Below, piece by piece: positions 9,184-19,157 of a stretch of 61,844 bases of DNA. Below the pieces are notes generated by a model. That model did not search any database. It saw nothing but the letters and a program-made list of their open reading frames with translations, and had not been told where the DNA came from. The stretch spans positions 1 to 61,844 of the forward strand of contig JAGVXL010000001.1 in NCBI GenBank assembly GCA_018303805.1, read 5' to 3'. Source of the DNA: Candidatus Pacearchaeota archaeon. Its GTDB lineage: Archaea > Nanobdellota > Nanobdellia > Pacearchaeales > DTIR01. Both the position numbers and the translations under genes were made by a program. Position 1 is the stretch's first letter, and the number at the start of each line of letters is the position of its first letter.

Positions 9184-10539
9184 ATGGCTGAAATTAGTGA
9201 CGAGGACATAGGGCATATTGTAAGCAGCTTAAATGTGGAGGATTTGAAACCGCAGGAGCAATTTGAAGAGGTGGAGCCATACAGTTTTATCCTTGGGAAG
9301 ATTTTTATCCTTGCAAGAAATCTGAAAATTTCTCCAGGAATTGTTGATAGAATCTCCTTAAATGACAAGATTATTGAGATAGATGTCCCAGTTGTGCTGG
9401 AAAGTAAAGCCGGAGGCAAGGAGCTTGTGAAAATTTTTCCTGGTTTTTGGGTTGAGCACAACAGCGTGTTAGGCAAGTATAAGGGCAATGTAGATTACCT
9501 GTCTGGCTTAACCATGGAAAAAGCCAAGTTAAATGCGCTGAATGCAACACTGCAAAATTCATTGCTTGACCTGCCTTTCGGAGGCGCCTCTGGGGGGGTA
9601 TGTGTTGACAAGAAAATTTTAACGCCAAAAGAAACTGAAAGACTAGCAAAAAATTACGCAAACAGCCTTCGTAGAGCTGTCGGCTTTGACAAGAATATCC
9701 TGAGTTCAGGAGCTGGCTGTGATGAGAGATTAATGTCAATTATGTATAACCTATGCAAGGAGATGGGAAAAGAAACAAAAAAATCAAGCTTCTTGGGCAA
9801 GCAGATGCAGGATGGGGGGATAAAAGCAAGAAGCAATGCCGTTGCAGCTGGCATTTTTAATCTTATTAACGAGGCATTAAAAGGAATGGAAGTCAGCGGG
9901 ATTCCAGGCCTCCAGAAGCATGAAGACATAATTAAGAAATCACAAAAAGAGATGAATGTTGTTTTGATAGGATTCAATGCTGTTGAGAAAGAACTCGCAT
10001 TCCTGCTTTCTTCTGCAGGCTACAAGCTCCTTGCGGTATCAGATGCATTGGGGGGGGCAGCTTCTTCAACAGGAGTTCACGCAGAAGACGCAGCAAGATG
10101 GCAGCGCAATCATACAAGTGTTGTAGGGCTGCCTAAAACAGTAAAGGTAACAAATGAGCAGATGCTGCAGATAAAGGCAGATGTTCTTATTCTCGCCTCT
10201 GATGTCCGCATAAGCAGAAACAGCATGGGCAAGATAAAAGCCCCATTAATTGTTGAGCTTCTGCCTGCGATAAATCCAATGATTTTTGAAGAGCTTTCCA
10301 AAAAAAGGATGATTATACCTTATATCCTCACAAGTTCTGTAAGCGCTTATGTAGATTATCTTGAGTTTTTGCAGAACCAGGCAGACAAATATCTCGAAAG
10401 AAAAGAAATAGACAAGAGGATTGAAGAAAAATCAAAGGAGATTTTCCAGGTGATTTACAACACATCAAGGCAGTATGCAGTAAATCTGCATGATGCGTCC
10501 TATATTCTTGCCTTGCAGAATCTTGCCAGGCGTGTTTAA
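9184..10539 (+). CDS. Glu/Leu/Phe/Val dehydrogenase-fold protein, probably catalytically divergent
   Basis: EHNSVLGKYKGNVDYLSG...LLDLPFGGASGGVCVD... with Rossmann VVLIGFNAVEKELAFLL. The GGAKGG lysine is replaced by Ser. Confidence 0.8.
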   Translation: MAEISDEDIGHIVSSLNVEDLKPQEQFEEVEPYSFILGKIFILARNLKISPGIVDRISLNDKIIEIDVPVVLESKAGGKELVKIFPGFWVEHNSVLGKYKGNVDYLSGLTMEKAKLNALNATLQNSLLDLPFGGASGGVCVDKKILTPKETERLAKNYANSLRRAVGFDKNILSSGAGCDERLMSIMYNLCKEMGKETKKSSFLGKQMQDGGIKARSNAVAAGIFNLINEALKGMEVSGIPGLQKHEDIIKKSQKEMNVVLIGFNAVEKELAFLLSSAGYKLLAVSDALGGAASSTGVHAEDAARWQRNHTSVVGLPKTVKVTNEQMLQIKADVLILASDVRISRNSMGKIKAPLIVELLPAINPMIFEELSKKRMIIPYILTSSVSAYVDYLEFLQNQADKYLERKEIDKRIEEKSKEIFQVIYNTSRQYAVNLHDASYILALQNLARRV

Positions 10540-10578
10540 CGATAGCTTTTTATATTCTTGAAATTTTCCTTGGAAAGC

Positions 10579-10654
10579 GGACCCGTAGCTCAGCTTGGTT
10601 TAGAGCGCTAGCCTTTTAAGCTAGATGTCGCGCGTTCAAATCGCGTCGGGTCCA
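10579..10654 (+). tRNA. tRNA-Lys (TTT)
   Basis: GGACCCG...CGGGTCC acceptor, ctagc-cttttaa-gctag anticodon arm, cgcg-ttcaaat T arm. Confidence 0.93.
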
Positions 10655-10990
10655 TTGAACCCCTGGTTCGTATCGCGGATTTAATATAGAAGGAAAGGCA
10701 AAAAACTACAAATTTTTTTGCAAAAAAGTTTCACTCTTCTCTATGCCTAAATAAGGGAGAAAGAGATCCCCCTGCTTTTCGTAATTAAAGCCAAAAATTG
10801 ACTTAATATTCTTGCCTAGAATCATTTAAACTAATTGCTTACGCTACTATAAATATCGGGATCTTATATGACTCAATTAAATATTCTTTAAAATAGGATA
10901 TAAGAGAAGCAGCCCAAACCCAAGTAAATTAAACTTCCAAAGCAGAAGGAGATAAGAAAACCTTTTATACATGTTTTTCCTGCTGCAATT

Positions 10991-12226
10991 ATGATTGTGA
11001 AGGATGTGCAGGCAAGGACAATAAAAAATTCAAGAAGAGAGGACACAATAGAGGTTTCTGTTTTTAGTGATAAAGGCAAGTTTGTTGCATCTGCCCCAAG
11101 CGGAAAAAGCAAGGGCAGGCATGAAGCCAGAGATTTTTCTGTAAACGGCATAAACTTCAGCGTTAATTTTGTCACAGCCATAGGCAGAAAAATAGCCTCG
11201 GAACTTTTGCAATTGGATGATTTTTCTGACCTGGAGAAAATTGAAAAACTTGTAAGAAAAATTGACAAAACCCCCACATGGAGCCTGATAGGGGCGAATG
11301 CCCTTTATGCCCTCGAAGCAGCCTTATTGAAGGCAATTGCCGCTTCCTATGAGCAGGAATTGTGGCAGTTTTTCTGCGAGAAGCCAAAATTTACCCCAAT
11401 GCCCTTAGGAAATGCTATTGGCGGGGGCAAGCATGTGAAACAGGAAACAAAAACAGATTTCCAGGAATTCCTGTTTTTGCCGCAGACAAAAAATTTCTTT
11501 GATGCTTATTTTATGAATATGCAGGCATACAAGATTGCAAAGCAATTATTGATAGGGAAAGACAAAAGGTATGATGGGAATCTGACAGATGAGAATTCAT
11601 TTGCGGCAACGCTGTCAAATCTTGAAGTCCTGCAGATTATGAAAGAAACAAGGCAGATTGCACATGACAAATTCAATGTGGAAATACAAATCGGGATAGA
11701 TGCCGCAGCTTCTTCTTTTTTTAGGAATGATAAATATCATTACAACAATCCGGAGAAAAAACTTTCAAAGGATGAGCAGATAATGTTCATGATTAACCTG
11801 ATTAACGAGTATGGCCTGAATTATGTTGAAGACCCATTCCATGAAGACGATTTCGCAAGTTTCTCAGTCCTCATGAAAAAAATTTCCTCACATAACATGA
11901 AATGCCTGCTTGCAGCAGATGACTTGACTGCAACGCAGTTCAAAAGAGTGGAGATGGCTGTCAAGGAGAAGTGCATTAATGCCCTCATAGTCAAGCCAAA
12001 CCAAAACGGCTCCCTGCTTGAAACAAAAAGGATTGTTGATTTTGCAAAAGACAATAATATCACGCCGATTATTTCACATCGTTCAGGCGAGACAATGGAC
12101 AATACAATCGCACATCTCGCAGTAGGATGGCAATGCCCTATAATCAAAGCAGGAATTCTTGGAAAAGAAAGATTTGCCAAGCTGAATGAGATTCTAAGGA
12201 TAGAAAGGAAAGCAGCTGGCAAATGA
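10991..12226 (+). CDS. eno: Enolase
   Basis: APSGKSKGRHEARDF, LGNAIGGGKH, YVEDPFHEDD, ALIVKPNQNGSL, ISHRSGETMD. Confidence 0.96.
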   Translation: MIVKDVQARTIKNSRREDTIEVSVFSDKGKFVASAPSGKSKGRHEARDFSVNGINFSVNFVTAIGRKIASELLQLDDFSDLEKIEKLVRKIDKTPTWSLIGANALYALEAALLKAIAASYEQELWQFFCEKPKFTPMPLGNAIGGGKHVKQETKTDFQEFLFLPQTKNFFDAYFMNMQAYKIAKQLLIGKDKRYDGNLTDENSFAATLSNLEVLQIMKETRQIAHDKFNVEIQIGIDAAASSFFRNDKYHYNNPEKKLSKDEQIMFMINLINEYGLNYVEDPFHEDDFASFSVLMKKISSHNMKCLLAADDLTATQFKRVEMAVKEKCINALIVKPNQNGSLLETKRIVDFAKDNNITPIISHRSGETMDNTIAHLAVGWQCPIIKAGILGKERFAKLNEILRIERKAAGK

Positions 12227-12287
12227 CCATCAGATTCTTGAATTTTTATCAAAAACATTTAAAAACGCCCTATTCTAAAAATTGAAC

Positions 12288-13046
12288 ATGCCACGCAAGA
12301 AAAAAACTGAAATAGCTGAAAATACAGAAAAGGAAACAGGGCAATCTGCAGAAGGGGCAGATATTCAAGAAGAGCAAACAGGAAAGCATGAAGAAAAAAT
12401 AGAGAATAAATTAAGTAATCTTTTTGGGGAACTGAAGATGGAATTAGAGCCCCCAAAAAAGCAATTGCTTATCCCCCTTGAGGAATATGTGAAAGCAGGG
12501 GTTCATCTTGGCACCAAAATCATTTCTGGGGACATGAGGAAATATATTTACAGAAGGCGTGCAGACGGCTTGGCGATTCTGAATACAAATTTAATTGATG
12601 AAGGATTCAGGGAAGCTGTTAAATTGATGTCGAAATATAGCCCTGAGGAAATAATACTCGTTTGCAAGAGAGAAGCTGGATGGCGGGCAGCAAATCTCCT
12701 CTCAGAAACAACCGGCATAAGGGCCTTCCCAAAAAAATATCCCGCGGGTATAATGACAAATCCCGCATTAAAAGACTTTTTTCAGCCATCCCTGGTGATT
12801 GTCTGTGACCCATGGATCGACAGAAATGCAATGAACGATTCAAGTATAATAAATATCCCCGTTATTGGATTATGCGATACAAACAACTTAGTAAAAAATA
12901 TAGATTTAGTTGTGCCATGCAATAACAAGAGCAACAAAACTCTTGGCCTGGCAATGTACATTCTAGCTTCAGAATATTGCAAGGCAAGAGGCGTGCCTTT
13001 CAAGGCAAGAATTTCTGATTTTACCGGAGAGGAGGTTAAGGAATAG
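12288..13046 (+). CDS. rps2: 30S ribosomal protein S2 (uS2), archaeal type, with acidic N-terminal extension
   Basis: LEEYVKAGVHLGTKI...RRRADGLAILNTNLIDEGF...IPVIGLCDTNN. Linked to enolase as in many archaea. Confidence 0.95.
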   Translation: MPRKKKTEIAENTEKETGQSAEGADIQEEQTGKHEEKIENKLSNLFGELKMELEPPKKQLLIPLEEYVKAGVHLGTKIISGDMRKYIYRRRADGLAILNTNLIDEGFREAVKLMSKYSPEEIILVCKREAGWRAANLLSETTGIRAFPKKYPAGIMTNPALKDFFQPSLVIVCDPWIDRNAMNDSSIINIPVIGLCDTNNLVKNIDLVVPCNNKSNKTLGLAMYILASEYCKARGVPFKARISDFTGEEVKE

Positions 13047-13116
13047 TAAGTCAATCTTAGAGATTCTTAGAAATCCAAAAATATAAAAATAGCAGATTTC
13101 TATCTTTTTGGTAAAA

Positions 13117-13716
13117 ATGAAGAAGAATATATTGATTGCAGCCCTGTTAATATGCGTCATTGTTGCAGTAATTATCGTAACATCTGCTTTTTCTTTTAGA
13201 TATGCTTTGCCATTTTTCGGCGGTGTAATAGTTCAAAAAGCCGCAACGATGTGCAGCGAGAGCGATAATGGAGTTTTATTCTATACCAAAGGGACAATTT
13301 CCCTTTGCACAGGGAAAGATTGTGTTGTCAAAGGAGAAGACAATTGCAAAGATAGCAGCGCCTTAACTGAATATTATTGCACAGAAAAAAATGAGATAAA
13401 AACCGTTGAATTAAATTGCCCTTATGGCTGTGATGACGGCGCATGCATGACAAGAGGGCAAATACCAAAACCAAAAGTTCAGGAACAACCTTCCCTAGAA
13501 ATAGAACAGCCAGCAGAAAAAACTGCAGAAGAACAGGTTAAAGAGATTATCTGCGACGAGGGCTGGCAGTGCACAGGCAAGTCAAAAATTTACCAGAATT
13601 TGGATTGCTCATTAGCAAAAGAAACATACTGCAAGTATGGCTGTAATCAAGGAGACTGCAAGACTCCTGCATTCTGGGAGAAATTTCTGCTGTGGCTGAA
13701 TGGGCAGATAAAATAA
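13117..13716 (+). CDS. Secreted/membrane-anchored Cys-rich protein, unknown
   Basis: N-terminal TM followed by repeated Cys motifs (C..GCDDGAC, CKYGCNQGDC). Confidence 0.6.
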   Translation: MKKNILIAALLICVIVAVIIVTSAFSFRYALPFFGGVIVQKAATMCSESDNGVLFYTKGTISLCTGKDCVVKGEDNCKDSSALTEYYCTEKNEIKTVELNCPYGCDDGACMTRGQIPKPKVQEQPSLEIEQPAEKTAEEQVKEIICDEGWQCTGKSKIYQNLDCSLAKETYCKYGCNQGDCKTPAFWEKFLLWLNGQIK

Positions 13717-13745
13717 ATTCATCATCTGGTTTTCTTTGTGTAGAA

Positions 13746-13961
13746 ATGGTAGAAGAAATTAAGCTTGGCAGGTATAGGCACTTTAAAGGCAAAGATTATG
13801 AAGTTATAGGCATGGCAAAACATTCCGAGACATTAGAAAAATTTGTTGTTTATCGTGCTTTATATGGCAATAGGGAACTGTATATAAGGCCTAAGAAAAT
13901 GTTTCTTGAAAAAGTTGGGAAGGAAGGCAAACTTGTTAAGAGATTTGAATACACTGACTAG
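13746..13961 (+). CDS. DUF1653 family protein
   Basis: LGRYRHFKGKDYEVIGMAKHSETLEKFVVYRALYG...LYIRPKKMFLEKV. Confidence 0.88.
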   Translation: MVEEIKLGRYRHFKGKDYEVIGMAKHSETLEKFVVYRALYGNRELYIRPKKMFLEKVGKEGKLVKRFEYTD

Positions 13962-14203
13962 AAAAATTAGAAATTTATATTCGGAAAAATTATAGCAAGA
14001 TTTATAAACCTCTAAATGATAAATTTTTTACTCAAAATGATTATTGTCATTAGGATGAGTGCTCTAAATTTTAATGTTAGAGTATGATGTATGTAGGGCA
14101 GTCATACTAGTGATAGCAAATTTTTTTTAGATAGTGATTTTAAGTGAATTTTTATAATATGTGCTAAACCAATTCATAAGTTTATAGGAGTGGCTTTATT
14201 TCA

Positions 14204-15645
14204 ATTCTAGTTTATCCTGCTAGAGGCTGCTGCTCTTTGGTTTGGGCTAAGCCATGCAAGTTCCTCGTAAGAGTGCGAACTGCTCAGTAACACGTAGCTA
14301 ACCTACCTTCAAGCCGGGAATACCCTCGGGAAACTGAGGCTAAGTCCTGATAGGATATGGATACTGGAACGTTCCATATTTCAAACGCAAGGCTTAAAGA
14401 TGGGGCTGCGGCCGATTAGGTAGTTGTTGAGGTAATGGCCCAACAAGCCTGTTATCGGTAGGGGCTCTTAGTGGAGTTGCCCCGAGAAGGAATCTGAGAC
14501 ACTATTCCTAGCTCTATGGAGTGCAGCAGGCGCGAAACTTCTGCAATGCCCGCAAGGGTGACAGAGCAAACCAAAGTGTTTTCTCGCGAGAGAAAACTTT
14601 TCTCTATTGTAAAAAGACAGAGGAATAAGGACTGGGCAAGACTGGTGCCAGCCGCCGCGGTAATCCCAGCAGTCCGAGTAGCAGCCACATTTATTTGGTC
14701 TAAAACATTCGTAGCTAGTTGAGACAGTTTCCTGTCAAATCTTTCTGCTTAACAGAAAGGCGTGCAAGAAATACTACTCAACTTGAGACCGGAAGATGTG
14801 AGAAGAACAGCTGAAGTAGTAGTAAAATATGTTAATCTTAGCTGGACTAACAATAGCGAAGGCATCTCACAAGAACGGATCTGACAGTGAGGAATGAAAG
14901 CTAGGGGCGCAAAATGGATTAGATACCCATGTAGTCCTAGCCGTAAACACTGCTTACTAGACATTGTCTTCTCCTCGAGAGAAGGCAGTGCCGCAGAGAA
15001 GTCGAAGAGTAAGCTACCTGGGGAGTATAGCCGCAAGGCCGAAACTTAAAGGAATTGGCGGGGGGGCACTACCAGGAGTGACGCGTGCGGTTCAATTAGA
15101 TTCTACACCGTGAACCTTACCAGGAGCGACAGCAGAATGAAGGTCAGTCTAAAGGGCTTACCTAACACGCTGAGAGGAGTTGCATGGCCGTCGTCAGCCT
15201 GTGCCGTGAGGTGACCAGTTAAATCTGATAACAGGCGAGACCTACGTCTATAGTTGCTACGTTAAGAGCACACTATAGAGACTGCATTCGTAAGAATGAG
15301 GAGGGTGTAGGCTACGACAGGTGAGTACGGCCCGAATCCCCTGGGCTACACGCGCGCGGCAATGGCAGAAACAATGAGATGCGACTCCGAAAGGAGAAGC
15401 CAATCCCTTAAATTCTGTCTCAGTCCAGATTGAAGTCTGCAACCCGACTTCATGACGCCGGAATTCCTAGTAATCGTTCGTTAGCAGCGAACGGTGAATG
15501 AGTCCCCGCCCCTTGCACACACCGCCCGTCAAACCAACCGAGTTATATCTTGGTGAAACTCTTCTTGAGGTGAACCTCGGTATGACAAGGTAGGTTAAGT
15601 CGACACAAGGTATCCGTAGGGGAACCTGCGGATGGATCACCTCCT
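14204..15645 (+). rRNA. 16S rRNA
   Basis: attctagtttatcctgctagagg at 5' end, gtgccagccgccgcggtaa, attagatacccatgtagtcc, tgcacacaccgcccgtc, ggatcacctcct at 3' end. Confidence 0.97.
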
Positions 15646-15772
15646 AAATTTAAATTGGCAAAATTTCAGAAACTGAGTTTCTGATTGGCACATATATATA
15701 TATATCACCGACGAGAAAAGCAGCAACCGCCCAACAAAAGATATAAAAACAATCTAACAGTAAAAACAGAGT

Positions 15773-15920
15773 GGGCCCATAGCTCATCTGGTAGAGCGCT
15801 GCCCCTGCATACAGCTTTCTTTCTTTAGAAAAGAAAGAAACCTTGCTTGGGGAAGAAAGAAACTACAATTCCCCCTGTAATGAAAGGCAGAGGTATCGGG
15901 TTCGATCCCCGATGGGTCCA
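15773..15920 (+). tRNA. tRNA-Ala (TGC) with 75-nt intron at 37/38 (15810..15884)
   Basis: GGGCCCA/TGGGTCC acceptor with G3:U70, ctgcc/ggcag anticodon stem split by the intron, intron base tacag/ctgta, in the 16S-23S spacer. Confidence 0.9.
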
Positions 15921-16220
15921 TCAACCTTTCTTTCTCAAAGAAATAAATCTTGGCGAAAGAAAGATAAAATACTTCTGCCCCGAATCATTTTGGAGTTCAC
16001 AAGATCATATTCACAAATAAGGGCAAGCCCTTATCAACCCCTGTTTAAAACAGGATATGTGAAAATTATGACGCGAGTGTGCGAGGCACATTTGCCGACG
16101 CTGATAAACATATGCAAATTCAAATGAAAGTTGATAACCACGAAAATCTTCCAGATTTTCGGGGCATAGGAAATTATCAGATTTCCTCTGGAAAACCTTG
16201 GGTTTGCTTATATTCATATG

Positions 16221-16237
16221 AGGCAACATAGTGTAAA
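16221..16237 (+). other. Left arm of 23S precursor processing stem
   Basis: aggcaacatagtgtaaa pairs with tttgcactatgttgcct at 19050..19066 (one G-U). Confidence 0.75.
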
Positions 16238-19049
16238 GATCCTAAAGAAGCTGCCAGATGGATAGCTTGGTTTGGGTTGCGAGGAAGGACGTGGCAAGCT
16301 GCGATAAGCTTTGGGGAGCTGCATGCAAGCTTTGATCCGAAGATTTCCGAATTTGAAACATTTCACAAGAAATTCTTCGTAAGAAGAAAGTATACGCGGT
16401 AAATTGAAACATCTTAGTAGCCGCAGGAAAAGAAAGCAATAGCGATGCCCTTAGTAACAGCGAGTGAAAAGGGCGCAAGGCAAGCCGAATTCTTTTCTGA
16501 AAAGAAGAGAAGATGTGGTGCTGCTTATCCTAAGCTCACGAGTCAAACTTCCCTGGAACGGGAGGCCATAGAGCATGATAGCTGCGTAGATTAAGTGGGT
16601 ATGGATTGCAGTAAAGAGAGTAGTGTCTTCTGAATAGAAGGCATGAATACGGCAGAATTAACTGCCAACCTTAAACATGAGCCCAAGTCCGATAGCGAAA
16701 TAGTACCGTGAGGGAAAGCTGAAAAGTATCTCTGGCGAGAGGTTAAAAGACTTGAAATCTGGCAGCGATAATTGGTTACGGCGTTAGTCGTAACGTACGT
16801 TTCGAAGAACGGGCCAGGGAGTTTATTTTTGTGGCGAGGTTAACCAACTTTGTTGGGCAGCCGGAGCGAAAGCGAGTCTGAAAAGGCGTGAGTCACAGGG
16901 ATAAGACCCGAAGCCAGATGATCTATTCCTGGGCAAGGTGAAGTCTCCCTAACGGGGGATGGAAGCCTGAACAAACTCTGCGTGCATACGTGTTGATGAC
17001 CTGGGAATAGGGGTGAAAAGCCAATCTAATCTGGCGATAGCTGGTTCCTGTTGAAATATGCCATAGTATAGTCTTGCGTTAGATGCCTACGGGGTACAGT
17101 ACGGATTGAACTTGCAGAGCGTTTTTGCTACGGAGTTTTTTCCAACTCAGAATCTGTAGGTTTCATAGCAGGAAGCAGGGGCGCGGGGTAAGCTCGTGCT
17201 CCGAGACCGGAACAACGGAGCCTGAGGTTAAGGTCCTTAAATATCTGTTAAGTGCAAATCAAGTTAGTCTGGAATCTGAGACAGCAGGGATGTAGGCTCA
17301 GAAGCAGCCACCATTTAAAGAAAGCGTAACAGCTCACCTGTCGAGATTTTAGGCGACGTAAATGGACGGGGCTAAACAGATTACCGATACCTCAGTCATG
17401 CTCGGTAGAGCATTGAAGTAAACAGGCGTTCTGTCTGCGTAGAAGTTTTTTCGTAAGAAAGAATGGAGCGGGCAGGAATGAGAATCCTGGCGTTAGTAGG
17501 ATCAGACTTTTCTGAGAGAGAAAAGCGCCGCAAGAGCACGGTTTCCTTGGCAATGTAGATCAGCCAAGGGTTAGTCAGTATCTAAGCCATGCCTTAACTG
17601 AGCATGGCGACGAACAGATGGTTAATACTCCATCACCATACTGCTGTGTATCTGCTGCATACGCCTTGCGATAAGTATAATCTCGCAAGAGATTTGTGCA
17701 TATAAGCATATGGATTGTAATGAGATGAAGCATGCCAAAATGCATGACGAAGGTTTGCTGAATCGCAGGGCCAGTGAAAATTGCATCAGAATGCAGTGTG
17801 CCTGTACCTAGAATCGACACTGGTGCTCTGGCTTAGTAGGCTAAGGCGTGAAAGGACAAACCAGTTTAGGGAACTCGGCAATTTAGCCCTGTATCTTAGG
17901 TATAAGGGGTGCCTATATTCGTGTTTTGTCGAAAGGTGGAATGCGAAAGTAGGTTTCAATAACAAGGACTGCCGGACTGTTTACCAAAAACGTAGCCAAG
18001 TGCTGTGCCGAAAGGCAATGTATACTTGGTGAAACCTGCCCAGTCGTGGTGTTTCAAACTTCATTCCAATGAGGCTAAGACCCATGAAACGGCGGGCTTA
18101 ACTGTGAGGCTCTTAAGGTAGCGTAATACCTTGTCGTCTGAATGGCGACTCGCACGAATGGTGTAACTAGGTAGTCACTGTCCCAAACTGGGGCCTTCTG
18201 AATCCATTGTCTGGTGAAAAGACCAGAAACTTCTTATGGGAAGCGGAGACCTTGTGGAACTTTACTGCAACTTGTCATTGTAAACTAAAATTAGGTGCAT
18301 AGTGTAGGTAGGAGAATACGCGTAGTTTTGGCGAGGCGGCTCAACAATGTAACACTACCTATCTGTTTTTAGCTTACTCATCTCGCAAGAGAAACAGTGG
18401 CATGCGGGCAGTTCGGCTGGGGCGGCCCCCTCCCGAAAAGATATCGGGAGGGCTCAAAGACGAGCTCATCCCCTTCGGAAATGGGGAGTGGAGCGCAAAG
18501 GCAAAAGCTCGTCTGACTGTATTCCTAACAACACGGAATGCAGATGTGAAAGCAGGACTTAGCGAACCAACAAGCAGCTTTAATGGCCGCTGTTGATGTC
18601 AGAAAAGTTACCCCAAGGATAACAGGCTTGTCGCACCCGATAGTCCATATTGACGGTGCGGTTTGGTACATCGCCGTCGGCTCTTCCTATCCCGGCTGTG
18701 CATAAGCAGCCAAGGGTGTCGGAGTTCACGCATTAAAAGGGATCGTTAGCTGGGTTAAGAACGTCGTGAGACAGTTTGTATGATATCTATAAGAAGTGTC
18801 TTTGTGTGAGTGGAATGATTCGCTAGTACGAGAGGAACGCGAATTAGCAGCCTCTAGTGAGCTGTTCTCAAGTGGGAGGCAGCACAGCCACGCTGTATGC
18901 TGATAAGAGCTGAACGCATCTAAGCTCGAAGCAGCCCGCAAAAATACACAAAAAAGGCCGTCAAAAAACATGACGTTGATAGAGTTGGGGTGTAAGGTCC
19001 GAGGCAACGAGGATTTCAGCCCGCAACTACTAAAAGCCTTTTCAGGATA
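16238..19049 (+). rRNA. 23S rRNA
   Basis: aaggacgtggcaagctgcgataagc, ctcttaaggtagcgtaatacc, gctcttcctatcc, agtacgagaggaac. Ends approximated from the processing stem. Confidence 0.95.
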
Positions 19050-19066
19050 TTTGCACTATGTTGCCT
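19050..19066 (+). other. Right arm of 23S precursor processing stem
   Basis: Complement of 16221..16237. Confidence 0.75.
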
Positions 19067-19157
19067 TTGTGATACTTTTTTAGAAATCCTTTCAAGGCTT
19101 TTAGTAATCTTTTATTCTTCAGGATAATTTTAAATAATTCTTTTTACTGAGTAGCAT

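Noticed and set aside
10655-10990. Possible ncRNA between tRNA-Lys and enolase
   Set aside because: No convincing structure or conserved box recognised
14452-18596. Track ORFs inside 16S/23S rRNA (e.g. 14516..14722, 17781..18032, 18402..18596)
   Set aside because: They lie in conserved rRNA sequence and have no protein-like composition
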